A stretch of DNA of 64,000 nt, taken from NCBI RefSeq assembly GCF_020829665.1, contig NZ_JAIVFT010000006.1:186001-250000 (forward strand), read 5' to 3'. This document shows positions 35,590 to 44,158 of this stretch, piece by piece. A program made the position numbers and the translations under genes. How positions within the stretch are numbered: position 1 is the first letter of the stretch; each line of letters starts with the position of its first letter. The notes beneath the pieces are model-generated. The model was not told the origin of the DNA and did no database searches. It saw only the letters and a list, made by a program, of their open reading frames with translations. Source of the stretch: Nostoc sp. CHAB 5824 (GTDB lineage: Bacteria > Cyanobacteriota > Cyanobacteriia > Cyanobacteriales > Nostocaceae).

Positions 35590-36693
35590 ATGCTAAAGCG
35601 AATATATATTGATAACTTTCGCTGTTTGGTTAATTTTGATCTGAACTTTGACTCGATTAACCTGTTTCTTGGTGGTAATGGAACAGGTAAATCAACTGTT
35701 TTTGAAGTTTTGCGAAAAATTCAAACCTTTATAAGTGGTGACTCTAAATTAGAAGGAATTTTTAAATCTATTGACTGTACTCGCTGGCAGGCTTTTGCAA
35801 CTCAAAGTTTTGAGTTAGAGATTGCTGGGAATGGTGGCAATTATAAATATGCACTTGCCATTGAACACAATCAAGAAAAGAGCCGTGTTATGTATGAACG
35901 TTTGTGGTTTGATAACCAACCTTTGCTGAAATTTGAGATGGGCGAAGTTCAACTCTTTCGAGATAATTATTCAGAGGGTCCAAAATATTCATTTGATTGG
36001 TCACAGTCTATGCTGCCCTCATTGATGCCAAGATCGGAAAATACGAAGCTGACTTGGTTCAAAAATAGAATGGATCGATTCATTATTGTAAAAATTATTC
36101 CTAGTTTGATGATTGATGGTAGTGAACAAGAAGAAATTCAATTAGCTTCTAGGATGGAGAATTTCGTTTCTTGGTATCGTTATATATCACAGGATCAGGG
36201 TAAGGTAGCCGAGTTAATGAATGTTTTGAAAGATATCTTAGATGGTTTTGTAAGTTTTAAGTTTGAGCAGTTCAGGGAAAAATATCTAACTTTGAATTTG
36301 CGGTTTTTAACAGATGCAGATAAGAAAATTATTGATTATAGCTTAAGTGAATTATCTGATGGGCAAAAGGTGCTAGTTGCACTGTATACACTTATATATT
36401 GCACTCAGTCTGAAGACTATACACTCTGTATAGATGAACCAGAGAACTTCTTAGCACTACCAGAAATTCAGCCCTGGCTAATTAAACTATCTGATTTTTG
36501 CAGTGAAGAAAAACTACAAGCTTTGCTGATTTCTCATCATCCTGAATTTATTAATTATCTTTTAACATCGCCCATCGGTTATTGGTTTGAGCGTCAAAGT
36601 AACGTACCCGTTAAAGCCAGAAGAATTAGCAATGAAGAAGCGGAGGGTACAGGACTAAAAATTTCACAACTCATTGCACGAGGATGGTTGTAA
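35590..36693 (+). CDS. AAA family ATPase (RecF/ABC-like, AAA_21 type)
   Basis: The 367-residue protein is a stand-alone RecF/SMC-related ATPase. Walker A is GGNGTGKST (residues 28-36, after INLFL), the ABC-type signature is LSELSDGQKVLVALYTL (near 250-266), Walker B is CIDEPENFLA (near 281), and the switch His is in LLISHHPEF. It overlaps the next gene, which encodes a Toprim-like protein, by 10 bases. ATPase plus small Toprim/RloB/DUF4276-type partner is the build of several abortive-infection or defence modules (AbiL and PARIS are examples of the general layout), but I cannot assign this pair to a named system. It lies between coaT and coaR, downstream of a MerR-type promoter. Confidence 0.85.
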   Translation: MLKRIYIDNFRCLVNFDLNFDSINLFLGGNGTGKSTVFEVLRKIQTFISGDSKLEGIFKSIDCTRWQAFATQSFELEIAGNGGNYKYALAIEHNQEKSRVMYERLWFDNQPLLKFEMGEVQLFRDNYSEGPKYSFDWSQSMLPSLMPRSENTKLTWFKNRMDRFIIVKIIPSLMIDGSEQEEIQLASRMENFVSWYRYISQDQGKVAELMNVLKDILDGFVSFKFEQFREKYLTLNLRFLTDADKKIIDYSLSELSDGQKVLVALYTLIYCTQSEDYTLCIDEPENFLALPEIQPWLIKLSDFCSEEKLQALLISHHPEFINYLLTSPIGYWFERQSNVPVKARRISNEEAEGTGLKISQLIARGWL

Positions 36694-37154
36694 TGAATCG
36701 ACGGAGATTACAGATTGTCATCGTGTGTGAGGATAAACAACAAGAAGTGTTCGCACGTCATTTTTTGCAAAAGCGTGGTTTTATTTTAGACCGGAATTGC
36801 CGAATTGAAACTTGTCCTAAAGGCGCAGGTGAGCAGTTTGTTAGAGAAAAGTATGCGGAAGAAGTAAAAGCATATCGTAGTGGTAAAAATAAGCGTTCAG
36901 GAATGTTAATTATTATAATTGATGCAGACAAAAAGAATGTAAATGAAAGATTGAGACAATTAAATGATGCACTCTTGGATAAATCACAAGAACTTCGCCA
37001 ATCTGATGAATTAATAGCAATATTTATCCCCAAAAGAAATATTGAAACTTGGATACATTATTTACAAGGTGAAACTGTTGATGAAGAAACAGAATATACA
37101 AAATTCAAAAAACAGTCAGATTGTAAACCTTATGTTGAGCAATTAGTAAATTAG
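36684..37154 (+). CDS. Toprim/RloB-like partner protein, C-terminally cut by a stop
   Basis: The 156-residue product starts (M)NRRRLQIVIVCEDKQQEVF, a Toprim-like opening strand followed by an acidic residue, and has a second acidic strand GMLIIIIDADKKN and KRNIETWIHYL. This layout (CEDKQQE, then DAD) resembles small nuclease-type Toprim or DUF4276/RloB proteins that pair with AAA ATPases. An in-frame TAG at 37152-37154 ends it after VEQLVN, but the same frame continues with a protein-like stretch (QGLDENAPLSLQAACGELRR then ILPLLE) to a TAA at 37239-37241, just 4 bases before coaR. So the last 28 residues of the ancestral protein appear lost to a nonsense change. Start may be 36684 (GTG) or the ATG at 36693, which overlaps the ATPase stop. 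Confidence 0.75.
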   Translation: MVVMNRRRLQIVIVCEDKQQEVFARHFLQKRGFILDRNCRIETCPKGAGEQFVREKYAEEVKAYRSGKNKRSGMLIIIIDADKKNVNERLRQLNDALLDKSQELRQSDELIAIFIPKRNIETWIHYLQGETVDEETEYTKFKKQSDCKPYVEQLVN

Positions 37155-37245
37155 TGTTACCAAGGCTTAGATGAAAATGCACCGCTATCTCTCCAGGCGG
37201 CTTGTGGAGAATTACGAAGAATTTTGCCGTTATTAGAGTAAATTT

Positions 37246-38376
37246 ATGAATGCTGGTTGTTTAACTATTAAAGAACTCACTGATGCAGTCGGTGGCGGTT
37301 TAACTCCGCGCATGGTGCGCCATTACCATCAATTGGGACTGCTACCGCAACCAGTGCGATCGCCTAGCAATTACCGTCTCTACACCAAAAAAGATATTCT
37401 CCGGTTGCAACGGATTGTAGCACTGAAGCAGCAGGGGTTTCAGCTAAACCATATCCGCAATATTTTGGAGGTGGAACCCGAAGCCGACACAACTTTTAAC
37501 CTCATGGGACAACTTCAGCAGCAATATCGGGCGGTGATGCAACAAATTTCTCAACTGCGACAAACTGCATCAGCATTAGAAGGATTATTGGGGCGCGATC
37601 GCCATTGTCAAATTATGCAGGCGGAAGTTTTGGCGCAACTCAAATTACTTGATGTCGAAACTCAAGCTGGATTGGGGGGATTGGAAAATCTCTGGAGTGG
37701 CTTGGATGCCGAAATTCATACCCATTCCGAAGCTTTTACAGAATCGCTACAACGCTTACTACCTGATTTGTCTCACCGTTCGGAAATTGAACAGCACTTA
37801 ATTTCTCAATTGGTTTTGGCTTGTGGCGATGTCAGTTTAGTGTCCTTTGTTAAATTGAGTCGAGGTGCGATCGCCGCTAGTCGAAAAGCTTTATCTTCAA
37901 GCTGTCAAATTGTTGTCGATACCCAAACGGTTGCTGCTGCTTTGGATCAAACCCGATTACTTCATTTGGGATGCCGTATTGAAACCTTGATTGATAATCC
38001 TCATATTACCACCGCTACAGAGGCAGAAGTTGCTTTTTGGCAGCATCAACAATGGCAAGAAAAATTGCAGCAAGTAAGTAATGGTTGTGTGCTAGTAGTT
38101 GGTTATGCTCCCTCAGTACTTGTAGAAGTTTGTCAGGCGATTGCTAACCAGAAAATTCAGCCTGCACTAGTAATTGGAATGCCCATTGGTTTTAGCCATG
38201 CTCCCGCAGCCAAACGACAACTGATGCAACAAGAGATACCTTTTATTACAATTGCAGGGACTGTGGGAGGTGGCGCTTTAGCTGCTACTGCTCTAAATGC
38301 TTTAGTGGAGTCACTGATTGAGAAGCCAGATTGTCATTGTTATCTCAAAAATGTAATAGATTCCGATGAGTGCTGA
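37246..38376 (+). CDS. coaR: CoaR-like MerR-family cobalt-responsive regulator
   Basis: A 376-residue fusion. Residues about 1-75 are a MerR-type winged helix (LTIKELTDAVGGGLTPRMVR, HYHQLGLLPQPVRSPSNYRL), followed by a dimerisation coiled coil (about 85-120). The C-terminal part is a precorrin-8X methylmutase (CobH/CbiC)-like domain, clearest at VIGMPIGFSHAPAAKRQLM and TIAGTVGGGALAATALNAL. The protein ends with a Cys-His-Cys cluster (DCHCYLK) and a final Cys, as in Synechocystis CoaR, where the C-terminal CHC is needed for cobalt sensing. It should activate coaT through the operator at 35413-35449. Unlike in Synechocystis, it is 1.8 kb from that operator and only 4 bases after the (ancestral) end of the Toprim-like gene, so it may now be read from the same transcript. 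Confidence 0.93.
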   Translation: MNAGCLTIKELTDAVGGGLTPRMVRHYHQLGLLPQPVRSPSNYRLYTKKDILRLQRIVALKQQGFQLNHIRNILEVEPEADTTFNLMGQLQQQYRAVMQQISQLRQTASALEGLLGRDRHCQIMQAEVLAQLKLLDVETQAGLGGLENLWSGLDAEIHTHSEAFTESLQRLLPDLSHRSEIEQHLISQLVLACGDVSLVSFVKLSRGAIAASRKALSSSCQIVVDTQTVAAALDQTRLLHLGCRIETLIDNPHITTATEAEVAFWQHQQWQEKLQQVSNGCVLVVGYAPSVLVEVCQAIANQKIQPALVIGMPIGFSHAPAAKRQLMQQEIPFITIAGTVGGGALAATALNALVESLIEKPDCHCYLKNVIDSDEC

Positions 38377-38475
38377 CTAATAAGTACTTAGTTAAGAGAC
38401 TTCCAAAGAATAAATTATCTAAAAAAACTCAAGGATTGGTATTTTTATAAGAATAAAGCCAATAAACATTGAGGA

Positions 38476-39105
38476 ATGATTATGGTGCAAATTGACCGGA
38501 CTAATATGGTAAGTGTTGGATTGGATTTATACACAGTTGCACAGCGTCATCAATCAGGTTTAGTCGAGGCAATTGTTCAAGAGCAAATTAAATCTTGGAA
38601 GTGTAATCCTTATTTTTTGTCAGCCAGTGTACATCAAAGTTTGGATGGGGTTCGCGTCTTTACATACAGCCAGTGGCAACCCAAATTTGACCACCGTAGT
38701 TTACTAATTCCAACCGTGTTTGGTGAATTTTTTCCCCCTGATTCTCTTATGTTAGAAGTTTCTGCCAGCAAATCAGTATCAGCAGAAGTCGAAATTGTTC
38801 AGGGAGATCGCATTACTCATCTGGCAGAGTTTCGGATGATACCAGCTAATCAACCGGAAATGGTTCAGCGAACATCTTCTGAAGTTGAACGAGCAATAAG
38901 TAATTCACCAGGGCTAATTTCAGCAACGTTTCATCGCAGTCTAGACGGAACACGAATGTTCAATTATGGTCAGTGGGAGAGTAAAGAGGCATTTGAGGCA
39001 ATTCTTAAGCAGCCTGGATTCAATCCAAATAAGCCATATTGGGAAGGTTTAGCCCGAAACGAATTTCATTTATATAATGTTGTTCACGTTGAGACAGCAG
39101 GATAA
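38476..39105 (+). CDS. Tandem ABM-fold (antibiotic biosynthesis monooxygenase) protein
   Basis: The 209-residue protein carries two similar dimeric alpha-beta barrel halves. In the first, HQSGLVEAIVQEQIKSWKCN is followed by SASVHQSLDGVRVFTYSQWQ; in the second, EVERAISNSPGLISATFHRSL is followed by DGTRMFNYGQWESKEAFEAIL. The 'SLDG-R-F-YGQW' motif is the ABM signature (small quinol- or haem-related monooxygenases and stress proteins). The substrate is unknown. It starts at 38476 or at the ATG at 38482 (MVQIDRTN); a GAGGA site lies just upstream. It follows coaR by 100 bases on the same strand but need not be related in function. Confidence 0.82.
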   Translation: MIMVQIDRTNMVSVGLDLYTVAQRHQSGLVEAIVQEQIKSWKCNPYFLSASVHQSLDGVRVFTYSQWQPKFDHRSLLIPTVFGEFFPPDSLMLEVSASKSVSAEVEIVQGDRITHLAEFRMIPANQPEMVQRTSSEVERAISNSPGLISATFHRSLDGTRMFNYGQWESKEAFEAILKQPGFNPNKPYWEGLARNEFHLYNVVHVETAG

Positions 39106-39983
39106 CAATTATCATCGACTCAAACCTTGCCCCTGTTGCATTTGCTCTAGGATCTCTTGCTACCGCCTCTCGTTAACAAAAATGGCTGCCCCTGACTCCC
39201 CCTTTATAATGATTAGGACTTACGCATTGTACATAAGTACTATATGCTATTTGGGTATTCAGCCATATTTAGCACTCAGCAATGTCTACGACGGGCTATG
39301 ACGCTTCTGCGGACGCTCGTTCCTCTCTACGAGACGCTGCGCGAACGCTACCGCTTCGCTAACACTACGCTATCGGTGTCGCTCATCTTGCGGGTAAATC
39401 AGGGTTATGCAAAAGACTTCTTGCAGAAGTAGGGATGCATGGTAAGGGGGAAGGGGTAAAGGATGGAATTTCCCCTTTCTTTACAAGAATACAAAAGGAA
39501 CTTTTGCAAGAGGTCTAAAGTGCCTGAAACGGACAAATACCATAATACACATTATGGCTAATTTGTACAAAATATAAATTTTAATGATTATTAATTGGAT
39601 ATTTTATTTGTTGGAAGTCCCTTAGACAGCACGATACTCAGTATTCAGCACTACTGAAAATAATATTGTTAAATAATATTGAATTTGCTACACTTTACCA
39701 GTTTTAGTAATTCAATAATTCATAATCGTGGCCATAGGCTACCAACTTGGTATAACTTGCAATATAAATTAGAAAAATTTATAGTAAACAGACTCTAGCA
39801 ATCAGAGTATAAATTATCATGCTATACATGCTAATGCAAAGTATAAATCAATATAAGTGCGTTGAAGGAACTTAGAAGTAAAGATAACTCAGATGTATAA
39901 TTAGCGCGTCTCCTCCATAATCTTTAAAAAGATCGCGATTTAGGATTGGCAGGCTTTCTATTTTTTACTTTAATAAGGGGCAT
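39106..39983. repeat. Long intergenic region rich in dispersed repeats
   Basis: No gene is visible in 880 bases. 39281-39375 is a patchwork of dispersed repeats: aatgtctacgacgggctat, then gcttctgcggacgctcgtt, then ctctacgagacgctgcgcg (the element also inside the DUF2103 gene) and cgctaccgcttcgctaaca. The phrase attaggacttacgca at about 39211 also precedes the inverted repeat at 32327. A pyrimidine/purine block ggtaaggggg with ggggtaaagg follows near 39440. The rest is AT-rich promoter-like DNA. Confidence 0.7.
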
Positions 39984-42900
39984 ATGTGGCAACAAGAAAA
40001 AAAAGATACTTCGGTAATTAGACTGGTATTATGGCTTGCCTTAGCTACAACCCCTATGGCAGCAAGTTTACTGGTGTCAGAACCCATGCTGGCACAATCT
40101 AAACCTGACTCTTCTTCTTTTACACTGCCGCAAACAGTGCAGAATGGAACGACAGTAAGGATTGATGGTTCAAGTAGCTTGGGTGCAATCAACCAAAGCC
40201 TGAAAGAGAATTTTGAAAAACAGTTTTCCGGCACAAAGGTTGAAGTTGCTGCTAATGGCACTGAGACGGCACTGAAAAATTTGCTAGATGGCAAAATCGA
40301 CATAGTAGCAATGGGGCGTGGGTTAACGCCAGCAGAAAAAGCCCAAGGATTAGAGCAACTTCGCTTGCGCCGTGAGAAGATTGCGATCGTGGTTGGTGCA
40401 GATAATCCTTTCAAAGGAAGCTTAACTAGTAGGCAATTCGCCCGCATTTTCCGGGGACAAATTACAAATTGGTCACAACTGGGAGGGCCTTCAGGGAAGA
40501 TTCGCTTAATCGATCGCCCTAACACGAGTGAAACTCGTGATACTTTTCGTACTTATCCAGCCTTCAAAACTGCTGACTTTGCTACAGGGCCCAATGCTAT
40601 CCAAGTAACTGAGGATAATACCGCAGAAATCATCAAACAACTGGGCAAAGACGGCATCAGCTATGTGTTAGCTAATCAGGTGTCGAAATTGAAAGGTGTG
40701 CGAGTTCTGCAATTACATCAAGCTTTGCCAGATGATGATAGATATCCCTTCTCGCAACCTTTAGTTTACGCTTACAAAAAAAATCCTAGCTTAACCACAG
40801 TCGATTTTCTCGGCTATACCTTGGCACCTCCAGGACAGCAGGCTATTGAACAAGCTAGAACTGCCGAAGCACAGGCGATCGCAACCAGCGTATTACAACC
40901 TGCTCTTACGTCTTCCCCCGGTGCCCAGACGACACCTGCGGCTACGCCTTCCCCTGGCGCAACTAATTCTGTATTTGGCGAACAGCCATTTGTGGCTCCT
41001 GTTACTGCACAAACCAGCCCGATTGTAAATAGGGGAACACCATTTTGGTTGCTCCTACCTTTGTTTTTGACAACTTTAGGTGGAGGGTTTTTATGGTGGA
41101 TTTTGCGAAAACGCCCATTGCCCACTGAGAAAACAGACAACTTACCAGAATCAGATCCTCGTCCACCCAGCACAGAAGATGGAGAAATGGCGGTGCTTAA
41201 CGCCAGCACAGCTACCTCCATTAACGGAGCGATGGAAGAGCAGCCAGTGCCGCACTTCCAAGAACAAGAAAGCCCCGATCGCACTCCTTTCAACATCTAT
41301 GCTCAAACACAATCTGACCTGGCTCAGAATGCTACTCAAGGGACATCAAATTTAGTACAAGAGGGAACCAATAGCACCTCTAATTCTTATGAAAGCACGA
41401 CATCAGGTGTAGCTAATGGCTCAGAAAATAACAACTTGGGAGCCGCAGCTTTAAGCAATGGTGCGGCTTTAGCAACGGGCATTGGGGCGGCTAGCTGGTC
41501 TGCTTTTACCAACAAAGAAACAGACGCGATTGATGAGACAATTGAGCTAAATAATTATACTGAGACGAGCAATCCTGAGTCTGATTCTGATGAAATTGCA
41601 TGGGACATAGAAGCCCCAGCGGCTGTAGTCAATACTTCCTATCCTCACCTGGCTAATCTTCCAGAAGAAGCATCTGATGTGGAACTGTCTTTCTCTGAGG
41701 ACACAGCCCCACTCCTAGAATTATCAGATGTGCCAGAAGTAACATCTGATTTTGGATATTGGGACACAGAAGTTAGTGAAGATCAGATAGATAAAGAACT
41801 TCAGGCAGAATTGAACTGGCTAGAGAGTATCACCTCAACTGAAGATACAGCCTCAGTAGATGAATTGCCCTTACCAGAGTCTGACGAAGTGACAGCCGAT
41901 GTCGAACCATCAGCGACACAAACATCCTCACTGCTCGATTTCCCAGAATTTCCAGAAGATATATTGAATTTGGTAGCGGACGCATCTGAACCCACTGTAA
42001 ATTTACCAGAGGAAGAATCTCAAGCAGAGCCTACTGTTGAGGAAGGTATTGCTGAAACTGACTCCAATTTTGCCGCTGCTGTAGCAGCAGGCGTAGGGAT
42101 TGCAGGCTGGACTACCATTTCTGGATCGGATGCCGTTCACGTATCTGGTACAGAAGGACAAACTGATACTACAGTTGACAATGTGCCGATTGTGGCTGAA
42201 ACAGCTATTGAGTTGGTAGATGCAGAAGAAGAGAGCAGTATTGTGCTTACACCGCATACTTCTACATCGGCTCATGTTTCTTGGGAGATTTCCGAAGCCA
42301 AGAAAGCAGCGCTGCGCCAACAGGGTGGCTCGCAATTGGTAGTGCGGCTCTATGATGTGACTGGAATAGACTTGAGTTATCAAAGTCCCCAGTTTGTCCA
42401 GCAGTATGAATGTGAAGAGACAGCACACGATCGCTTTGTGGAAATTCCCATCAGCGATCGCAATTACATAGCTGAAATTGGCTATGTCGCTGATGGCGAT
42501 GCCTACGGCGGTAAACTACGCTGGTTGTTCATCGCCCGTTCAGCGATCGTTCGTGTCTTTAGTCCTGTCCATCCAGATCCCATAGTTGATCATGTGGCGG
42601 TGTCTACAACGGGCGATGCCTACACTGATGAAACAGGTATTGACTTGGTAGATGCCCAAGAAGAGATTAGTCAAGAAGAAAGTAGTATCGTCCTCACACC
42701 GCGCACTCTTCAATGGGCTGATGTCTCTTGGGAGATTTCCGAAACCAAAAAAGCAGCGCTGCGCCAACAGGGCGGCTCGCAATTGGTAGTACGGCTTTAC
42801 GATGTAACTGGGATAGACTTGAGTTATCAAAGTCCTCAGTTTGTCCAGCAGTATGAATGTGACGAGACAGCACACGATCGCTTTGTAGAAATTCCCATCA

Positions 42901-43718
42901 GCGATCGCGACTACATAGCTGAAATTGGCTATGTCGCTGATGGCGATGCCTACGGCGGTAAACTACGCTGGTTGTTCATCGCCCGTTCCGCGATTGTTCG
43001 TGCCTTCAGTCCTGTCCCTACAGATCCTACCGTTGAAGATGTAGCGTTAACAAGCGAAACAGCTATTGACTTAGTAGATGTCCAAGAAGAGAGCAGCCAA
43101 ACAGCTATTGACTTGGTAGATGTCCAAGAAGAGAGCAGTGAAGAAGAGAGCAGTATTTTGCTCACACCCCGCACTCCCAAATGGGCTTATGTTTCTTGGC
43201 ACATTTCCAAGGCTCAGAAGGAAGCACTGCAACAACAGGGCGGCTCTCAATTGGTAGTGCGTCTCTATGATGTGACTGGAATTGATTTGAGTTATCAAAG
43301 TCCCCAGCTTGTACAGCAGTATGAATGTGAAGAGGTAGCACGCGATCGCTTTGTGGCTATTCCCGTCAGCGATCGCGACTACATGGTTGAAATTGGCTAT
43401 CTCGCTGATGGCGATGCCTACGGCGGTAAACTACGTTGGTTACTCATAGCCCGTTCACCTAATGTTCGGGTTTTCAGTCGTTCCCACGAAGATTTCTGGT
43501 TTGTGGCAGATGCTGAGTTGATTATTCACGGAGCAACCCAACCACATACAAGCGTAAACATTGGTGGCCATCCCATCAAAATCAAACCCGATGGCACTTT
43601 CCACTTACGTCTTCCCTTTTCAGATGGTTTAATGGACTATCTAATAACGGTAGCTGCTGATGGGGAATCCACTAGAACGATCCATAAGAAGTTCTCTCAA
43701 GAAACTTCTGAAAGCTAG
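39984..43718 (+). CDS. Substrate-binding (PstS-like) protein fused to three DUF4912 domains
   Basis: A 1244-residue protein in five parts: a signal peptide (about 10-36, LVLWLALATTPMAASLLV); a phosphate-binding-protein-like domain (about 40-310: IDGSSSLGAINQSLKENFEK, KIDIVAMGRGLTPAEKAQG, FKTADFATGPNAIQVTEDN); a membrane helix (about 352-372, FWLLLPLFLTTLGGGFLWW); a long acidic Ser/Glu-rich linker (about 385-745); and three DUF4912 domains (about 750-860, 900-1006 and 1055-1163), each with QQGGSQLVVRLYDVTGIDLS and YVADGDAYGGKLRW. The domains are almost identical to each other, so recent duplication or gene conversion is likely. A second Glu-rich spacer (TAIDLVDVQEESS) is itself doubled at 43060-43140. 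The start ATG has a good site (aagggg). Function unknown; it may link a periplasmic or lumenal sensor to a cytoplasmic scaffold. Confidence 0.85.
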   Translation: MWQQEKKDTSVIRLVLWLALATTPMAASLLVSEPMLAQSKPDSSSFTLPQTVQNGTTVRIDGSSSLGAINQSLKENFEKQFSGTKVEVAANGTETALKNLLDGKIDIVAMGRGLTPAEKAQGLEQLRLRREKIAIVVGADNPFKGSLTSRQFARIFRGQITNWSQLGGPSGKIRLIDRPNTSETRDTFRTYPAFKTADFATGPNAIQVTEDNTAEIIKQLGKDGISYVLANQVSKLKGVRVLQLHQALPDDDRYPFSQPLVYAYKKNPSLTTVDFLGYTLAPPGQQAIEQARTAEAQAIATSVLQPALTSSPGAQTTPAATPSPGATNSVFGEQPFVAPVTAQTSPIVNRGTPFWLLLPLFLTTLGGGFLWWILRKRPLPTEKTDNLPESDPRPPSTEDGEMAVLNASTATSINGAMEEQPVPHFQEQESPDRTPFNIYAQTQSDLAQNATQGTSNLVQEGTNSTSNSYESTTSGVANGSENNNLGAAALSNGAALATGIGAASWSAFTNKETDAIDETIELNNYTETSNPESDSDEIAWDIEAPAAVVNTSYPHLANLPEEASDVELSFSEDTAPLLELSDVPEVTSDFGYWDTEVSEDQIDKELQAELNWLESITSTEDTASVDELPLPESDEVTADVEPSATQTSSLLDFPEFPEDILNLVADASEPTVNLPEEESQAEPTVEEGIAETDSNFAAAVAAGVGIAGWTTISGSDAVHVSGTEGQTDTTVDNVPIVAETAIELVDAEEESSIVLTPHTSTSAHVSWEISEAKKAALRQQGGSQLVVRLYDVTGIDLSYQSPQFVQQYECEETAHDRFVEIPISDRNYIAEIGYVADGDAYGGKLRWLFIARSAIVRVFSPVHPDPIVDHVAVSTTGDAYTDETGIDLVDAQEEISQEESSIVLTPRTLQWADVSWEISETKKAALRQQGGSQLVVRLYDVTGIDLSYQSPQFVQQYECDETAHDRFVEIPISDRDYIAEIGYVADGDAYGGKLRWLFIARSAIVRAFSPVPTDPTVEDVALTSETAIDLVDVQEESSQTAIDLVDVQEESSEEESSILLTPRTPKWAYVSWHISKAQKEALQQQGGSQLVVRLYDVTGIDLSYQSPQLVQQYECEEVARDRFVAIPVSDRDYMVEIGYLADGDAYGGKLRWLLIARSPNVRVFSRSHEDFWFVADAELIIHGATQPHTSVNIGGHPIKIKPDGTFHLRLPFSDGLMDYLITVAADGESTRTIHKKFSQETSES
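42496..43436. repeat. Dispersed repeat read as DAYGGKLR in each DUF4912 unit
   Basis: The three DUF4912 units carry gcgatgcctacggcggtaaa plus ctacg[c/t] at 42496-42521, 42943-42968 and 43411-43436. The same sequence occurs outside genes at 62406-62430 and, inverted, at 62739-62763. DUF4912 domains elsewhere join the E-I/L-G-Y strand to a W-x-x-I/L-A-R-S strand directly, so DAYGGKLR looks like an in-frame repeat insertion that was then copied with the domain. Confidence 0.7.
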
Positions 43719-44158
43719 TAAGCTGTCGCGCATTTAATTTGCACATCTTTTCGTGTTGGCTGTTGACAGTTGACCGTCAGCAGTCAACGAACTTAGGAAG
43801 TGACTGTGTAATTTCAAAGCGTAATAGCTTAATTTCCTAAATTATCCCCTCTAACCCCATTCTCCCTTTTTAGGGGAAAATGGGGAGAGGGTTAATCAAC
43901 AGATTTTATCTCTCTTTAACGCTCTCTAATCATTACACCCCACATTCCGCAAGTGCGTAGGCGTATCCCGCCGTAGGCATTGCACTTCAACCCATGCATA
44001 CTTTTGAGGGGGACTAAATTCGGTTGTGGTTATCATCTTTAGAGCGCAGTGGCTCCCCTTCTCCCAAAGGCAAAGGCTAACGCCTGCCGTAGGAATGCGC
44101 CTTGTACCGCTAAGACAGATGTGATTCAAAAAAATGAAAACTGCTGTAATAATTGCGT
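43719..44158. repeat. Intergenic region with hairpin and dispersed repeats
   Basis: A long hairpin (ccctct-aa-ccccatt, 43847-43861, with aatgggg-agaggg, 43879-43891) lies after the DUF4912 gene and could end its transcript. Further on are two dispersed repeats: gcgtaggcgtatcccgccgt with aggcattgca (about 43953-43983), and aggctaacgcctgccgtagg (about 44074-44094). No gene is visible. Confidence 0.6.
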
